DNA of 64,000 nucleotides from Gigaspora margarita (lineage: Eukaryota > Glomeromycota > Glomeromycetes > Diversisporales > Gigasporaceae): contig WTPW01002104.1 in the NCBI GenBank assembly GCA_009809945.1, positions 51,700-115,699 of the forward strand, read 5' to 3'. The notes below the pieces were generated by a model. It searched no databases. It worked only from the letters and a program-made list of their open reading frames with translations, and was not told the origin of the DNA. Of the stretch, positions 23,451 to 36,021 are shown in pieces. How positions within the stretch are numbered: position 1 is the first letter of the stretch; each line of letters starts with the position of its first letter. The position numbers and the translations under genes are program-made.

Positions 23451-25747
23451 CAGATTTGTAAAGAACTTTGTAACTATTTTTATTTATTATGAAATTTTAA
23501 TATCGTGATTATTATCATTATATAAATAATAAAAATGATTTATGTTCAGCAACTTTTATAGTAAAGTAGAAATTTGGCACAGGACAATCGACCAATCAGA
23601 TTGCTGCTTATTCACATGCTCATGATTTGATTGGTTAATATTTATTATTAAAATTACTAAATACAGTATAAAATCCAAAATTTGGTGCTTATTATATAAA
23701 AAAAATTATTTTTATATTTTTAACCAATCATAATTTTGTTACACAAAAATTAGCCAATCAGAATTGTTATAAAATTCTCAAATTTGGCGCCTTTAAAAAA
23801 AATAGATAGTTTTTGCTATCTGGTACTGTATCTTCAAATTTTTAGGTTGAATAAATCAGATTTAGGTTAGTATTTAGCTCTAGTTGTTAGCAGGCTCTAT
23901 AGCAAAATTATTAGCTAGGATTTTTATTTAATAAATAGATATGATTTATTTGTAAAAATTTTTATTATCTATAGGCTAAAAATGGTATAGATTTAAATTA
24001 CAATTCAATTATAAATATAGTTTATTAAAGTCATGAGAAAATATATAAATACTGGTTTTATTATAATAGGAACCAGATTTAATCTTATTTTTTTTTAAAT
24101 TTAGACATTATTAAATAAATTCAGTTAATGACTAATATATTTGGTATGGGTCTGTGAAAAATTTTAATGTTATAATGCTTACTGCTATCCAGTATATAAA
24201 ATCTATGTGTACAATGTGCTCATGTGCATATGTTTTTAAAAAGTTTCATATATTTTTGGCTAAGAATATGCACATAATTTATATACTTTTGGGCTAAATA
24301 GTGCACCAAAATTATTAATAAAATACAGAAGTTGTGCACATAAAACACACTGTGCACATAATTTATTGTATATATATTTAAATTTATCTATATAAATTTA
24401 ATATAGCAAAGTTATATAGTGCACAAATTTTTAAATTTGTTTACATAAATTATGTTGTTAACCTATATCTACTTCTTTAAAGATAGTAGGTAATTAGAGC
24501 AACCTTAGATAGTGAACACTTTGTATAACCTCACTTGTTACTATGCTATATTTAAGTCGAAAGGCATTTTTTAATAATTGTTTAATTTAAATAATAAATA
24601 ATTGTATTTATTAGTAATAGAGTATGAAGACTCGATGTTGAACTTGGGGTCCACATCAGCTGCTTTTATACATTTTTGTTTTTTACAAATATAACGGGCT
24701 ATATCTATTACATATGCAATATATACTATATTTACTACTAATAAAATATATTATATGGGCCGATTTGAACACTCACCCTAAATTTGTAACCCCAAATTTG
24801 AGGATCATATTTAAATTGTCCAATCAAAATTATGAATTTTATTAATACTAATAAAGTAAAAAAGAACGTAAAGAAAACTTCCGGTAAACTATATAATAAC
24901 TTACTATAAAACTTTACTAGTATATTGCTATTAGTGCTAATTTGTCTAACAAAAAATGTTTTTTGTTAATCAAAAAATAGCATAAACTTAGCTTATAACA
25001 ACAAAAATAAAGAAATAGAAATCTTATAATGTTCGTGATCATGTTAAATCTAAAATTCTCTATCAAAAAATAGGTTCGTGTTCTATCTATTGTTGCTATT
25101 TAGTAATATAAATTTTAAATTATTATTTTTAGCTTAAACTTTTTATTCACTTATTAATTTTTTTTATAATTTAGATCGNGTAGGTAGATTTTATAGTAGT
25201 TAGACGAAATTTAGTACTATTTAAATCATATTTTTTTATTAGAAAGATTTTTGGCATATATTTTTCTACAATCTATTGATTTCTAATTATTATTAATTAA
25301 AATTTATAGATAAAACTATCAGAAGGCACTAAAACTATCATGGTTATTAAAAATGGTAAAATATAGGTTTAACGTTTAATATTATAGGCAATATTGCATT
25401 TTCTAATTTAAATTATTTATATTTTAGTTTAGAATCATTCGTATAGGCAGTTTATAGTTTAGATTATTTAATATAATACAAGTTTACACTTGTTATAGTG
25501 AAATCCGGGCTGAGAAATAGAAATAAATTTTTTTGAAAGTTCTGAAGTTAACCCAACACAAGGATATATATACCTTTAAAATTGCCACATAGATAGCATG
25601 CAATTCCTTAAAATATTTTATAATTATTAAATTACCTATTTATTTTAAAAAATATAACTTTTCTAAATGTTGGCTACCTAAGTTAATTCTATTTTTAATA
25701 TAAAATATTATGTTTCCCTTAAAATTAGATAGCATCTAACTATATCA
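23451..25747. other. AT-rich region with dispersed repeats, no intact gene
   Basis: Contains CCAATCA/TGATTGG motifs near 23590-23770, the repeat shared with 15405-15560 at 24195-24370, and an N at 25179. No coding region could be supported. Confidence 0.5.
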
Positions 25748-25864
25748 TCAGTAGTATATCCAGGAATAAATTCCATCANATGATAGATCATATGGCGTGC
25801 CGCTTCCTGAATAAAAAGAATATCCGTCATCGCCATGATAACCGCACCCCCATGATTCATTTCC
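25748..25864 (-). pseudogene. SPRY-domain fragment
   Basis: Read on the minus strand, a 38-codon open stretch gives N-E-S-W-G-C-G-Y-H-G-D-D-G-Y-S-F, then S-G-S-G-T-P-Y-D. This is the core of the SPRY (B30.2-like) fold, where W-G-Y-H-G-D-D-G followed by S-G-x-G-x-P-Y-G is typical. SPRY domains are protein-interaction modules, very abundant in some fungi. A full domain is about 120 residues; here only about a third is readable, with stops on either side, two extra residues inside the motif, and an N at 25779. Sequence upstream on the same strand (about 25960-26020) reads C-T-K-Q-S-N, which also fits the strand before that motif, but in another frame. A pseudogene relic is most likely. A short exon of a gene with poor sequence (N at 25951, 26006 and 26072) cannot be excluded. 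Confidence 0.6.
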
Positions 25865-26179
25865 TCATTTTCTTGTCCTAAAGATATGATATAGACGTTA
25901 ATCTATAATAATAAGAAATAAAACAAATTTTGCTATTACCAAGCATGAGCNTATTTTTATATAATTTGAATCGTCTTTTTTTATTGCTTTGCTTTGTACA
26001 ATATCNGATTCCAATCATTCTATTAAGAAAAAGGAATTAAAAGGTTATAAAAAATCATAACAAAGGTATGTNTATAAAATAAATATTGATGATACCTATT
26101 TTTCCTTTGTCTATAATTTAAAATATCCCACACTCTGAAGGGAATAGATAATTTGCTCGAACAATAGCAGCTTTATAAT

Positions 26180-26499
26180 GGGTGGCAATCATTTCACCGA
26201 CAATCACTTCGCAGACACCCCATTTCACCTACAAATTATCCACCTATAAGCTCATTTTACTGACAGTTCATTTCACTGAAGCTCATTTCATCGACAAAGT
26301 AATTTTGGTCATTGTCATTAGGGTTAGGATGGGGTCAGGGTAAAGTTAAGGTTAAAGTTAGTGTGTTGTATAGAAAAAAACTTGCCAGTGAAATGAGCTT
26401 CAGTGAAATGAACTGTCGGTAAAATGAACTTGTCGGTGAATAATTTGTCAGTGGAATGGGGTGTCTGTGAAGTGACTTTTGGTGAAATAATACGGACCC
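26180..26499. mobile_element. Type A foldback MITE, perfect 9-bp TSD
   Basis: Flanked by CTTTATAAT at 26171-26179 and 26500-26508. Ends GGGTGGCAATCATTTCACC and, inverted, GGGTCCGTATTATTTCACC. Each arm is a string of degenerate units of about 16-18 bp (TCATTTCACCGACAA). The centre reads TTAGGGTTAGGATGGGG. It lies between the SPRY relic and the dehydrogenase relic. Confidence 0.92.
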
Positions 26500-26689
26500 C
26501 TTTATAATTAAAAGGTTTTTTTAATAAATTAAAAGTAGAATGCTGACATCGCAATTTTGAAACCTTTACCAACAACACCAAGTCTAATTCAAAAAATAAA
26601 TAATTAAAATTTTGAATAAACACGTTTGTTAAATTTTTTTTTAATTAAACTTAACTTACAAGTTTTTCTCTGCCATGACAACATTTTAA

Positions 26690-27010
26690 ATGAGATGTCT
26701 CATAATCANTAGTGNGTTGACCCATATTAATTCTTTTACACCAGTAAATGAAGAACCGGGTCTAGCGTTTGGACCAGTGCGAGCCAAAACGAAATACCAA
26801 TTGGCCTTTTCACCATTGGTAATTAGCATTTTTTGTCTATTAATGACCCATTTATCACCTTTCTTTTCACCCTGATTGAAATTCCTGCAACATCAGAACC
26901 AGCACTAGGCTCAGTAATGCACCTCAGTTATACGATCTAACTTTTTTTTTGTTCTTTATTTTCTGCGACGATTAATGGAGCTTCAGCAAGATTCCTCATT
27001 TCATATTACC
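26690..27010 (-). pseudogene. Acyl-CoA dehydrogenase relic (medium-chain type)
   Basis: Three minus-strand blocks in different frames line up with the central part of a medium-chain acyl-CoA dehydrogenase, a flavoprotein of fatty-acid beta-oxidation that desaturates acyl-CoA. Block 1 (about 26925-27000) reads N-L-A-E-A-P-L-I-V-A-E-N-K-E-Q-K-K-K. Block 2 (about 26880-26922) reads [12 protein letters not shown], the conserved flavin- and substrate-contact segment. Block 3 (about 26715-26870) reads K-K-G-D-K-W-V-I-N, then [17 protein letters not shown]. At least two frameshifts and a missing stretch (the usual segment between M-T-E-E-P and the T-E-P motif) separate them. N bases at 26709 and 26715 add uncertainty. 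Further upstream (27015-27140) an open stretch with one stop reads D-L-D-L-P-V-I-P-S-Y-N-D, which I do not recognise. The N- and C-terminal domains, including the catalytic glutamate region, are absent. The frames on the plus strand here are shadows. Confidence 0.75.
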
Positions 27011-27149
27011 CGTATAATTCACTTTAAGTCCACTTGAAACTATGTCAATAAACAATGATTTGTCTTTAATATCCTATACAGTCGGCAAAACAATATCATT
27101 GTACGAAGGTATTACCGGTAAATCTAAATCTCCTATTGCTGTAATTTAG

Positions 27150-27890
27150 ATCTTTTGTTATTAATGAACAAAAGTAATTTACAATGCACGATTTATGTAC
27201 GTATGTATGCATACCGGTATTTGTACTATAATAAGTATAATATGGGTGTATACGTATGTTAATAAATTGTATAACATTTCAATATTGTTTTGGTGACCTA
27301 ATTTAGTTACCTAAAAAGGGCCCAATTCTACAAATTGGCCGATATGTAGTATAAATAATATAAATATAAAATATGAAATAAATAACATATGTATAATAAG
27401 AGTATATATGCTATAAATATGACATGTTTTATAAATGCCATATATGCACTTTGGCATGCAGTAAATCGCCTAACCAATCAAATTGTAAATTCTATACTTG
27501 ATTGTTCATTGTTTTCAAACTTGGCAACCAGTAGTCATACAGGGATGATCTATAGCTCATTCGAACTGTCTCATTGAGCTGAGTCAAATGGTAGTTGTTT
27601 CATTGAATTTTGATTACTAGATCAAGAGTTATGCCCATTTTTGTGTATTTTTATAGGTCAACAATGTGTGTACAATGTGCACAAGATTCATATACATTTG
27701 GGATTAGATTTTATACACTGTTGCTATCTATCTGATCTATCATAAGACCCATAGGATTTCTCTCTGTCAACTATCAATATAACTATATTTAGAAGCAAAA
27801 TTGAATCAAGAATATAACTATTTTAAGCAAACAATAATACAACAATATCTTAATAGTTAGTTATATTCTTGAACAAACATATACATAATG
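27150..27890. other. AT-rich region, no gene seen
   Basis: No coding support. The 62-residue frame at 27389-27577 has no recognisable feature. The sequence changes into the foldback family TTGGTAGTTAAATCATC from about 27900. Confidence 0.45.
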
Positions 27891-28073
27891 CTGAGTAATT
27901 TTATTATAATTTGAAATAACTATAGTTTGATCTTGGGATCCTGTAATTAGATTTGTATAATTTTAGACTTGTTAAAATTCTCTCTTTGAAAAGATCATTT
28001 TGGTAGTTAAATCATCTAAATTGGTCCAGTAGATCAAAAGTTATTAAATATTAAAATTTATATTATTATTATA

Positions 28074-29193
28074 GGGTGTTATTTTATAGAGACATGTCGC
28101 CATGGCGACCCCATAATTAGCCAATCGAATTTGATCACGTGTATCACGTGCTCGTGTCGAGCACGTAATGCATGTGATCGAATTCGATTGGTCGATTACT
28201 TACACTTAAAATTATTAAAAAAAATTTATAAAAAAAATTAATAAAATTTATTAAAAAAAAAGTGTTAAAACCGGGTTTAATATATAAAAATAAACCCGGT
28301 TCCAAGCTATAATTTATTAATTTATTTTTTTTAAATTTTTTTATTTATTTAATTAATTATTATTTTTTTTTAGAACTAAGAAAACGGAATGGGGATGACA
28401 AGAAACAGGACAAAAACAGTGGACAAAAACAAGAAGAAAACGGGATGAAAACAAGGATAAGAACAGACTAAAGATTTGACCAAGAACAAAGAAAGAATCC
28501 ACCAAGAAACAACTAGAAAACCCTACTAAAAAACAATGAATTTACCAAAAGAACCCACAGAAAACTGACGAAGTTACCAAAGGAACCCGAAAATGACAAA
28601 GAACTTATAGGAACCCCACCAAAAACCAACGAAAACTCACCAAAAAATGATGAAGAACCTTAAAAAATGATGAACCTATTAAATTAACCACTGAAGAACA
28701 ACTAGAAGTACCCATAAAAAAAAACAACCTACTAAATCACTGAAATCCACTAATCTAAACGCGACTTCACACTCCTACTGCGGTTCCAATGACGACTCCA
28801 GAAACCAGAAAAAAACAACTTACTGAATCACTGAAATACACCGTGACTTCACGCTCCTACTCCAACGACCACTGAAATCTACCGCGACTTCACGCTCCTA
28901 CTACAGCTCCAACGACCACTGAAATCTACCGCAACTTCACGCTCCTACTATGACTCCAACGACAACTCCAGCGACAGTTTCAGCGACGGCTCCTACAACA
29001 GCTCTAGCGATGCTTCAAAAAAAAAAATTAAACATTAATAATAAGTTAAATAAAAAAAAATAATAAAAAACAAAAATAGAAAAGAAAAATAAATCAAAAA
29101 TAAAAAAAAATATTTATATAATCAGCAATCTGTAAAATGATTGGCTGATCATATAGGGTCGCCATGGCGACATGTCACCAATGACATTTTTCC
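28074..29193. mobile_element. 1.1-kb element, perfect 9-bp TSD
   Basis: Flanked by ATTATTATA at 28065-28073 and 29194-29202. The termini are GGGTGTTATTTTATAGAGAC and, inverted, GGAAAAATGTCATTGGTGAC. Both are followed by ATGTCGCCATGGCGACC, a self-complementary subterminal motif. The interior is unusually purine-rich and then carries a GC-richer minisatellite (28740-29020). No transposase was recognised. Confidence 0.85.
28740..29020. repeat. GC-richer minisatellite inside the 28074 element
   Basis: About four copies of a 41-48 bp unit with ACTGAAATCTACCGCGACTT and CACGCTCCTACT. One plus-strand frame reads as a Ser/Asp/Asn-rich peptide at about 28945-29015, but upstream frames are broken. The preceding part (28375-28720) reads as Lys/Asn/Thr-rich fragments with stops. 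It may be a relic of coding sequence; no function can be given. Confidence 0.65.
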
Positions 29194-29870
29194 ATTATTA
29201 TATATATATTTTAATTTTTGGAATTGACAATAACTTTTGATTCACAAGTCCATTTTGTATGATTTAATTACCAAAATGCTTATTTCAATAAGATGATCTA
29301 ACAAGCCCAAAATTGTTAAAATCTAATTGCTAGATCGCAAGATCATTCAACTTTTGTGTAATTTTAATAGTGATTTTTAGAATTACTAAATAAATTTCTT
29401 TAACATTCAATAACTTTTGATCTACTAGCCCATTTTGAATAATTTAACTACCAAAATATTTGTTTTAGTAAGATGATTCTAACAAGTTCAAAACCACTAA
29501 ATTCTAATTACAGGATCTCAAAATTGATAAAAATTTGTATTGGTAGCCAATTGTTATCAATCTAGAATCCTGTAATTGGAATTTGGTAATTTTGAATTTG
29601 TTGAAATCATCTTACTGAGACAAACATTTTAGTAGTTAAATTATTCAAAACAGGTTAGTAGATCAAAATTAAAGAAATTTACTTGGTAATTCTAAAAATT
29701 ACTATTAAAATTATATAAACGTTAAATAATTGTGGAACTTTGTGATTAGATTAAAAATTTTGGGCTTGTTAGAATTATCTTATAAAATAAGCATTTTTGG
29801 TAGTTAAATTATACAAAATAGACATTTAGATCAAAACTTATTAACAATTTTAGAAATTAGAATATATAAT

Positions 29871-30529
29871 TAATTTTTAAAAAATATAAATTTGATTAGC
29901 TAATAGAGTATTAGATATGGGTAGATAGAATAAAATTTTGAAATTTATTAGTAATGAAAAATTATGTAATTTTTAGAAGCTCCCTTATACATATCAGATA
30001 TATAATAAAATTTTATAAGAAATTAAATTTTAAATTATCTAGATATTTAAATTTTCTTTAATCACTATTTGTATTTATTTATAGTAAATACTGCTTCTTC
30101 TTGATATGTAATGCGTTTATAACATATTTAGTAGTGCAATTACAAAAACAAACTATTTTTTATAGTAATTGATCTATTAACACAAAAGCAATTTAATACA
30201 AATTAACAAATTTAAAATACAATACATACTAGTTTAGATCAAACTTAGCTTTATTCATTGATAGTACAGTGCATGATATTTAAAAATTACACAAACTTTA
30301 AACACCAATAACTTATGATCTAAAAAGGATATTAAAAAAAAAAGCTACTATTTTATAGCTAAATTAATTTACTACAACTAGCAGCTTTGTTTTCTAACAA
30401 TTTATATTAACTTGTTAAATATTTAGCTTTAAAAATATGGTATTTTATATAATAATATATAAAAAATCAATCTTTATCAATCTTTATCAATCTTTATCAA
30501 TTTTTAAGTCAAAAATAGAACATATTAGA
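29871..30529. other. AT-rich region, no gene seen
   Basis: Only chance frames. A TTTATCAATC triplet repeat occurs at 30471-30500. Confidence 0.5.
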
Positions 30530-31985
30530 ATAGATTTATATTATTTTACTAATTATCTTACCAATATCCCACTTTGCCAACAATTAATTTACCAACAAGC
30601 TTGTCTTACAGACGAACAATTTATAGATTCTTAACTTACAGACAAGCTAACTTAATTAACAAGCCTATTTTGTTAACAATTAATTTACTAATAGTATATT
30701 TTACCAACAAGATTAATTTGTCGACAATATTTTGATAACAATAAAATTCACTGATAGTATGTTTCACCAATAGTACATTTTCTAACAAAATATTTCATTG
30801 ATAAGTTATTTGCAAGATAATTCAAACTGCTAGAGAGGAAATAGCCAATCAGAGAGTGCAAATTTTGCTATTTTAGATCAGCCCACCAAAGAATATGAAC
30901 ATGTATAAAAGAAAAAAAAGTAAAAATATGCAAAAACTAATTTTAAATTGATCTTGTGTACTAATTAAAAATAACAGAACCCCTATAAAAAAGTAGTATT
31001 TGGAATCCACAGAATAGCACAGTCGGAGTGGTATATATAGAGATGTTGACAGAATGTTACAGTAAAAAGTAGTACAAGGAAGATGGCACATTATGTTATG
31101 TTTTATGTAATGGACCTTTATTTCATAAAATGATATATGTCAATAGTGGTATGTGTTTACTCATTTTTATAATGAGCAAAAACTCAATATATAATTTTTT
31201 CTAAAAATTGTGATATTTTATAATTTCATTAATAAAACTGCTCTGAATATTTTAACAAAAAAAGATTTTTTACAAAATTCTACTACATGTATAGTAATTT
31301 TTTTATATTGTATTGATTGTTAATATAAATTTATATAATCTACTTGTATGTATTTTTTTTATCACACATTAATTCATATTAATTACCTGTACCAAAACTG
31401 TATCATTTGGACTAGTAAAGTATTGCAAAATCTAAGCTATTAATAGCCCAATTTGTACAGGCATACAGTCACCATGGGCCAAAAATCTATGCCAATCCAA
31501 GCCTCCTATATACCAAATATGGGTTTAATCTATGCTACCAAAACATGTGCCTTTATGCTACAAACCTATACTTTTAAAGTACATTTTTCTTATAGAAGAA
31601 CAAAATTTTACATATAATAAACATTATTCTTACTTTATAGCCTCTAACATTAAAGCCTAACCCTAAATTTTTATCTTACACACTTAGTTTATTTACAAAA
31701 TCAGATTTTGGGTTACTTGTACAAATACTAAAATAGATGAAATGTATTGTTACTATTAGCAAAACTTACTGTTAATGAATTATAATATTGTTAGTAAATT
31801 AATTTTGTCAGTAAAATGTACTATTAGTAAATTAATTGTCAACAAATAAGCTTGCTGATTAAGTTAGCTTGTCTGTAAGTTGAGTATTGGTGACTGCTTG
31901 TCTATAAGACAAGCCTGTTAGTAAATTGATATCAGTGAAGTAGGATATTAGTGTATTGATTGTCTGTGAAGCAAGCCACACTGCA
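30530..31985. mobile_element. Large foldback with short-unit tandem arms
   Basis: Left arm (30545-30800): degenerate units like TTTACCAACAAGCTTGTC, AATTAATTTACCAA. Right arm (31745-31985): the inverse (TTAGTAAATTAATTGTCAAC). The loop is about 900 bp, holds a CCTAACCCTAA motif near 31660, and is otherwise AT-rich. The frames at 30437-30634 and 30873-31091 are not supported as genes. The boundaries are approximate and no target duplication was identified. Confidence 0.6.
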
Positions 31986-34544
31986 TTAGAACAAATAACC
32001 TATTAAATTGTTTTAAATTTATATAAAAAATTTTTAAAAAATTTTTAACCAATCAAATATAGAAAATTTGGCCAATTAAATTTAAGCAACTTTAAAAGCA
32101 TTAAAAATTAACTTTTTAAATAAATTAAAACTTTAAATTTTAAATTTTAAAAATAGAACAAATGTAGTCTTTAAGTATTGTGCACTGTAGTATAGAAATA
32201 TTAGTAAGATTAGATTTTGTTTATATATTTTTGTAGTAAATATGTTCAATTACTCTCTGTATATAGTTAGAAAATTTGCATTATCTTCCTGCTTATACAC
32301 CTACATTGAAAATAATAATTATGCCCAGGATAAAAGGAAAAAAGATATATAAACAATTATAATCTAACAATTGTGCCCTTTAATATTTTTTTTTAAGTAT
32401 AGAAAGAAAAAATAAATATAATATATAATATACTTTTAAAAGAAAAGATATGCAGATCCTAGACCATTTAATATAAATTCCTGCATTATATTATTTTTTA
32501 TATAATATACTTAGAGGCTCTATCACTTTAATGATAAAAACAAAATTTTTGCTTAATTGCTAAAAAAGTATAAGAACATAAGAGTGAGATAGATATATTC
32601 ATATTATTTACTTTGTATAGCCTAGTAGTTAAAACCTAAGATATTTGTTAGACTTTTCTCTTCTTACATACACCCTATATAGAAGAATTATAATTGCACC
32701 CTTAATTTAGATGATAAAAAAGAAATAGTATTAGTGGATTAAAAATTAAAAAATTATAATTATATCTATCTGGCTATAATAATTTCTATAATATATAAAA
32801 GGGCTAATAATTTATTGCATTTTATTAAGCACTGCAAAAATTCAATATAAAATTGCTATGTTGCTATTATTTATTATATAAGGTAAATAAAATATACTAG
32901 GTAAATAGAATCTATTTTAAGTCTGAAGGAAAACAAATATGGAACAGTTCAACAAACTAGCTATTTTCAGAGTGTAATAATTGTTTTGATCTGATCAACC
33001 AATCAAATCACAGAATTTGCACACACACACAAACATCAGAGTCACTATTCCTCTACTGTAATGTCCTTTGGACAATTATACAAAAATAAGTATGTGCTTT
33101 GTGATACTTTATTGCAGACAATTGTAATTGTAATTAATATTAACTAAACAAATATCAAATATTAATCAAATATATACTTATTGTATAGGTTTCATATAAC
33201 AATATATGCTTTTTTTACTTATTTATTAGTACAGATTTAAAAAATAACTAAATTGGTTTATATTTTATAAAAATATAAAAATGTTCTAATTTAATTATTT
33301 TATTTTTATTAATAAAGTGTTTGTCTTATATTTTTAAAAAATATTAAAATATTCACATTATTAGATCTTTTAAATTCTTATTAGATTTCTATTCTTGAAT
33401 ATAATTTATATGTATTTGTCACTGTACAATTTAAGTTATTGCTTATACAATTCTTATATAAATTACCCAATAAAGATAAAAGCAAGGCCTCACCTTTAAA
33501 AAAAAAAAATTCTTATTAGATAATTTTAGTATTAATTTGTTTTTACTTTTTAAAATTGTCTTGAATAGATCAATTAGGCATTATTAAAATTTTATTTTTT
33601 TAATTCTTAATACTATTAAATCTTGAAATAATGCACAAATTTGAAATTACAAATTTTGGTCTGAGTCAAGCTTAATTCAGACCAAGGTTCAAAATAATGT
33701 CCATACCTGCTATTTTAAAATTTTATAGTAAATAGTATTGCATATAATTAAACAGATTATACAGTATTAAATCTTCATTTTTAGTTCTTTATTTTATTTA
33801 AAATTCTTTATTTATTAGATTTTTGTTTTTTTTTATAAAAATTTTTACAGAACAAACTATACATTATTAGATTTTTGTCTTTAATCTTTTTTTTTAAAAT
33901 TTTTTATAAAATTCTTTTTTAGCAGATTGCAGATTATTAAGTTTCTGCTTTCTTTAAAGTTTAATTATACTAAGTTGTATTTTGTTTTACTTTCTTTATA
34001 TAATTTTTATTTATTAATTAAATAAAATTAAAAAAATAAAAAATTTTAAAATTAAAATTTTTCTTTTATAAATAATTGCAAATCTTTTATATATATTATC
34101 TCTTAATATATTATATAGTCAAATTTGCTTGCAAAATCTAATTTTAATATAATTAATAAAAATTTAGATAAAAAAGGTTCTCTAAAAGTTATCTTATTTA
34201 ATTTGGTTAGACTTTAATAACATTGTAGTAAATGTCAATTATATAAATTATGTTACTAATTATATATAAGAACAAAATTATTTTGAGTTCTAAAACCAAA
34301 ATTAAAATTTGAAGATAAAATTGTTTTTGATATATTTTACTTAAAAGATGAAATTATTTGATACTTTTTTTAAATAGATAAAATTATAAAGAACATATTT
34401 ATATAAATTTCATTTGCTCTTCCTTATAAAAATTTTTAATTTTTTCTAATAAAACAAAATAGGTCTTTTTCAAAAATCAATTTCAGTAGCATCACTATTA
34501 CTAATAATTAATATAACTCAAATTTATACTTATTGCATATTCGG
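31986..34544. other. Long AT-rich stretch, no gene seen
   Basis: Very low GC. A segment near 33640-33700 (TTTGGTCTGAGTCAAGCTTA) is an inverted copy of one at about 17220-17280, so at least one dispersed repeat is present. Nothing else could be supported. Confidence 0.5.
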
Positions 34545-34551
34545 GCATCTA

Positions 34552-35052
34552 TAAATAATGTTATATTTGAGAGGTCCCCAAAATATATCATTTTTTCCAA
34601 TAAGTAGGGGAGATCAAAAAAATATTATGTAATTTTTTTATAAAAATTTGTCTAAAACTTGATCTGGAAATCCAAATTGGATGATTTTAATACTATTCAA
34701 ATCATCTCGAGTAGAGGATTCAAATGGTACCAAATCATTTGATTTGGATTACTGAATCACATTTTATTAACAAAGTACTGTTGGTTATTATGTTTTCTTA
34801 TAAAATTACTATAAAATTAATAGTATTTTGTGAATAACTCTTGATCCAGTAATCCAAATAAAATGATTTTGGTACTATTGGATTTGTCTCATAGAAACAA
34901 ATCGAATAATATCAAATTAGATCACTGGGTCATAATATATTCAAGATTTTGTAAAATTAATATAAAATATATGGATTTTTAATTTTTTTTTTATATAGTC
35001 TAGGGAGATCAAGAGCTACTATATAGTAGTACATAATGTTATTTATAGATGC
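34552..35052. mobile_element. GGGCATCTATAAATAATG-end element, uninterrupted copy
   Basis: Sister of 17468-18364. Its ends GGGCATCTATAAATAATG are inverted and have internal ATGATTTTGGTACTATT arms. It runs in the opposite orientation to the first copy and lacks the nested hAT MITE, holding a single AGTACTTT-type target. Many differences from the sister are C-to-T or G-to-A. Confidence 0.8.
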
Positions 35053-35690
35053 CCCTTACTATGCTATATATTATATTGATCAAATCTAAAAAATAATTAT
35101 AAATATTTTAATAAAATTTTGTAACTTTTTTTAAAAATCTTTTATTTTTATGCTATTGGTTTACAAACAGTTTGTTTGCTTTAAATTTTTTAAAAGCAAT
35201 TTCTAAAATTATTTATTTCTTAATTGTAGTAATCAATTTTAAAAAAAAACTATACTTACATCTTTAAAATTTTAATATTTTATAGTTCTTGTCAATTCAA
35301 AGCAAAACAATACTGTTTGAGTATTATAAATTTCTATTTATATAATATAAATATCAGAAATTAGAATAATAAATTATATATGCCAACTGGCATTTTTTAT
35401 AAAAGGAATAAATTGGAAATAAATAGATTAAATTGGATATATATAAAAAAATATAGAATTATGTCCACTCTAAGTAAATATTTGTTCTTTAGTTTGTTAC
35501 AATGCAAAATAACAAATAATTAACCAACAATAACAATGTATATCTTAGTAATACAAATATATTGTAGTTGCATATATCTGATTATACATATTGTACATAT
35601 GTGCATGTATATATTTACATATGTATTTTAAATATAAATATTAAATAAATATGATTGTTTTATATAGATTAAGAGTAAATAAATTTGTCA
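35053..35690. other. AT-rich region, no gene seen
   Basis: No supported feature. Confidence 0.5.
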
Positions 35691-35995
35691 CCAGCAGTGA
35701 CAGTTTTGTGCCAATAAGAATCAAGACCAGGTATAATATTATATCTAATTGTATAATATAAAAACAAAGCAAAAAAATGCCATTTTCAAAAATATCATGA
35801 TAACTGAAAATTTTGACTATGAAACTACTCTTTTTTCTTGCAAAAAAAATTCTTCATGAAATTTTACTATATAGTTATCTCTAGTACTAATCCTTCTTCA
35901 AACTATACCCTAACCCTAATGATAATAAATTTATACATATTTATATTTATTTTAATCACACATTATACAAAGATCTGTTACCACTAGTGACAAGC
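35691..35995. mobile_element. Probable type A MITE
   Basis: The core (TGACTATGAAACTACTC, AAATTTTACTATATAG, ACCCTAACCCTAATGAT) matches the 9-bp-TSD family. The arms are TTTGTCACCAGCAGTGACA and, inverted, CTTGTCACTAGTGGTAACAG. The precise ends and target duplication were not resolved. Confidence 0.6.
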
Positions 35996-36021
35996 ACATG
36001 TTTTTATTAATTAATACTTAA

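Larger units (their letters stand above)
27900..29870. repeat. Nested palindromes of the ACTTTTGATCTACTAG family
   Basis: Repeated inverted arms with CAATAACTTTTGATCTAC, AAGATGATTCTAACAAG and AATTCCAATTACAGGAT-type blocks form a large palindrome at 29395-29680. Outer arms lie at 29230-29395 and 29690-29860, with another half at 27900-28064. The block is split by the 1,120-bp element at 28074-29193. Confidence 0.7.
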
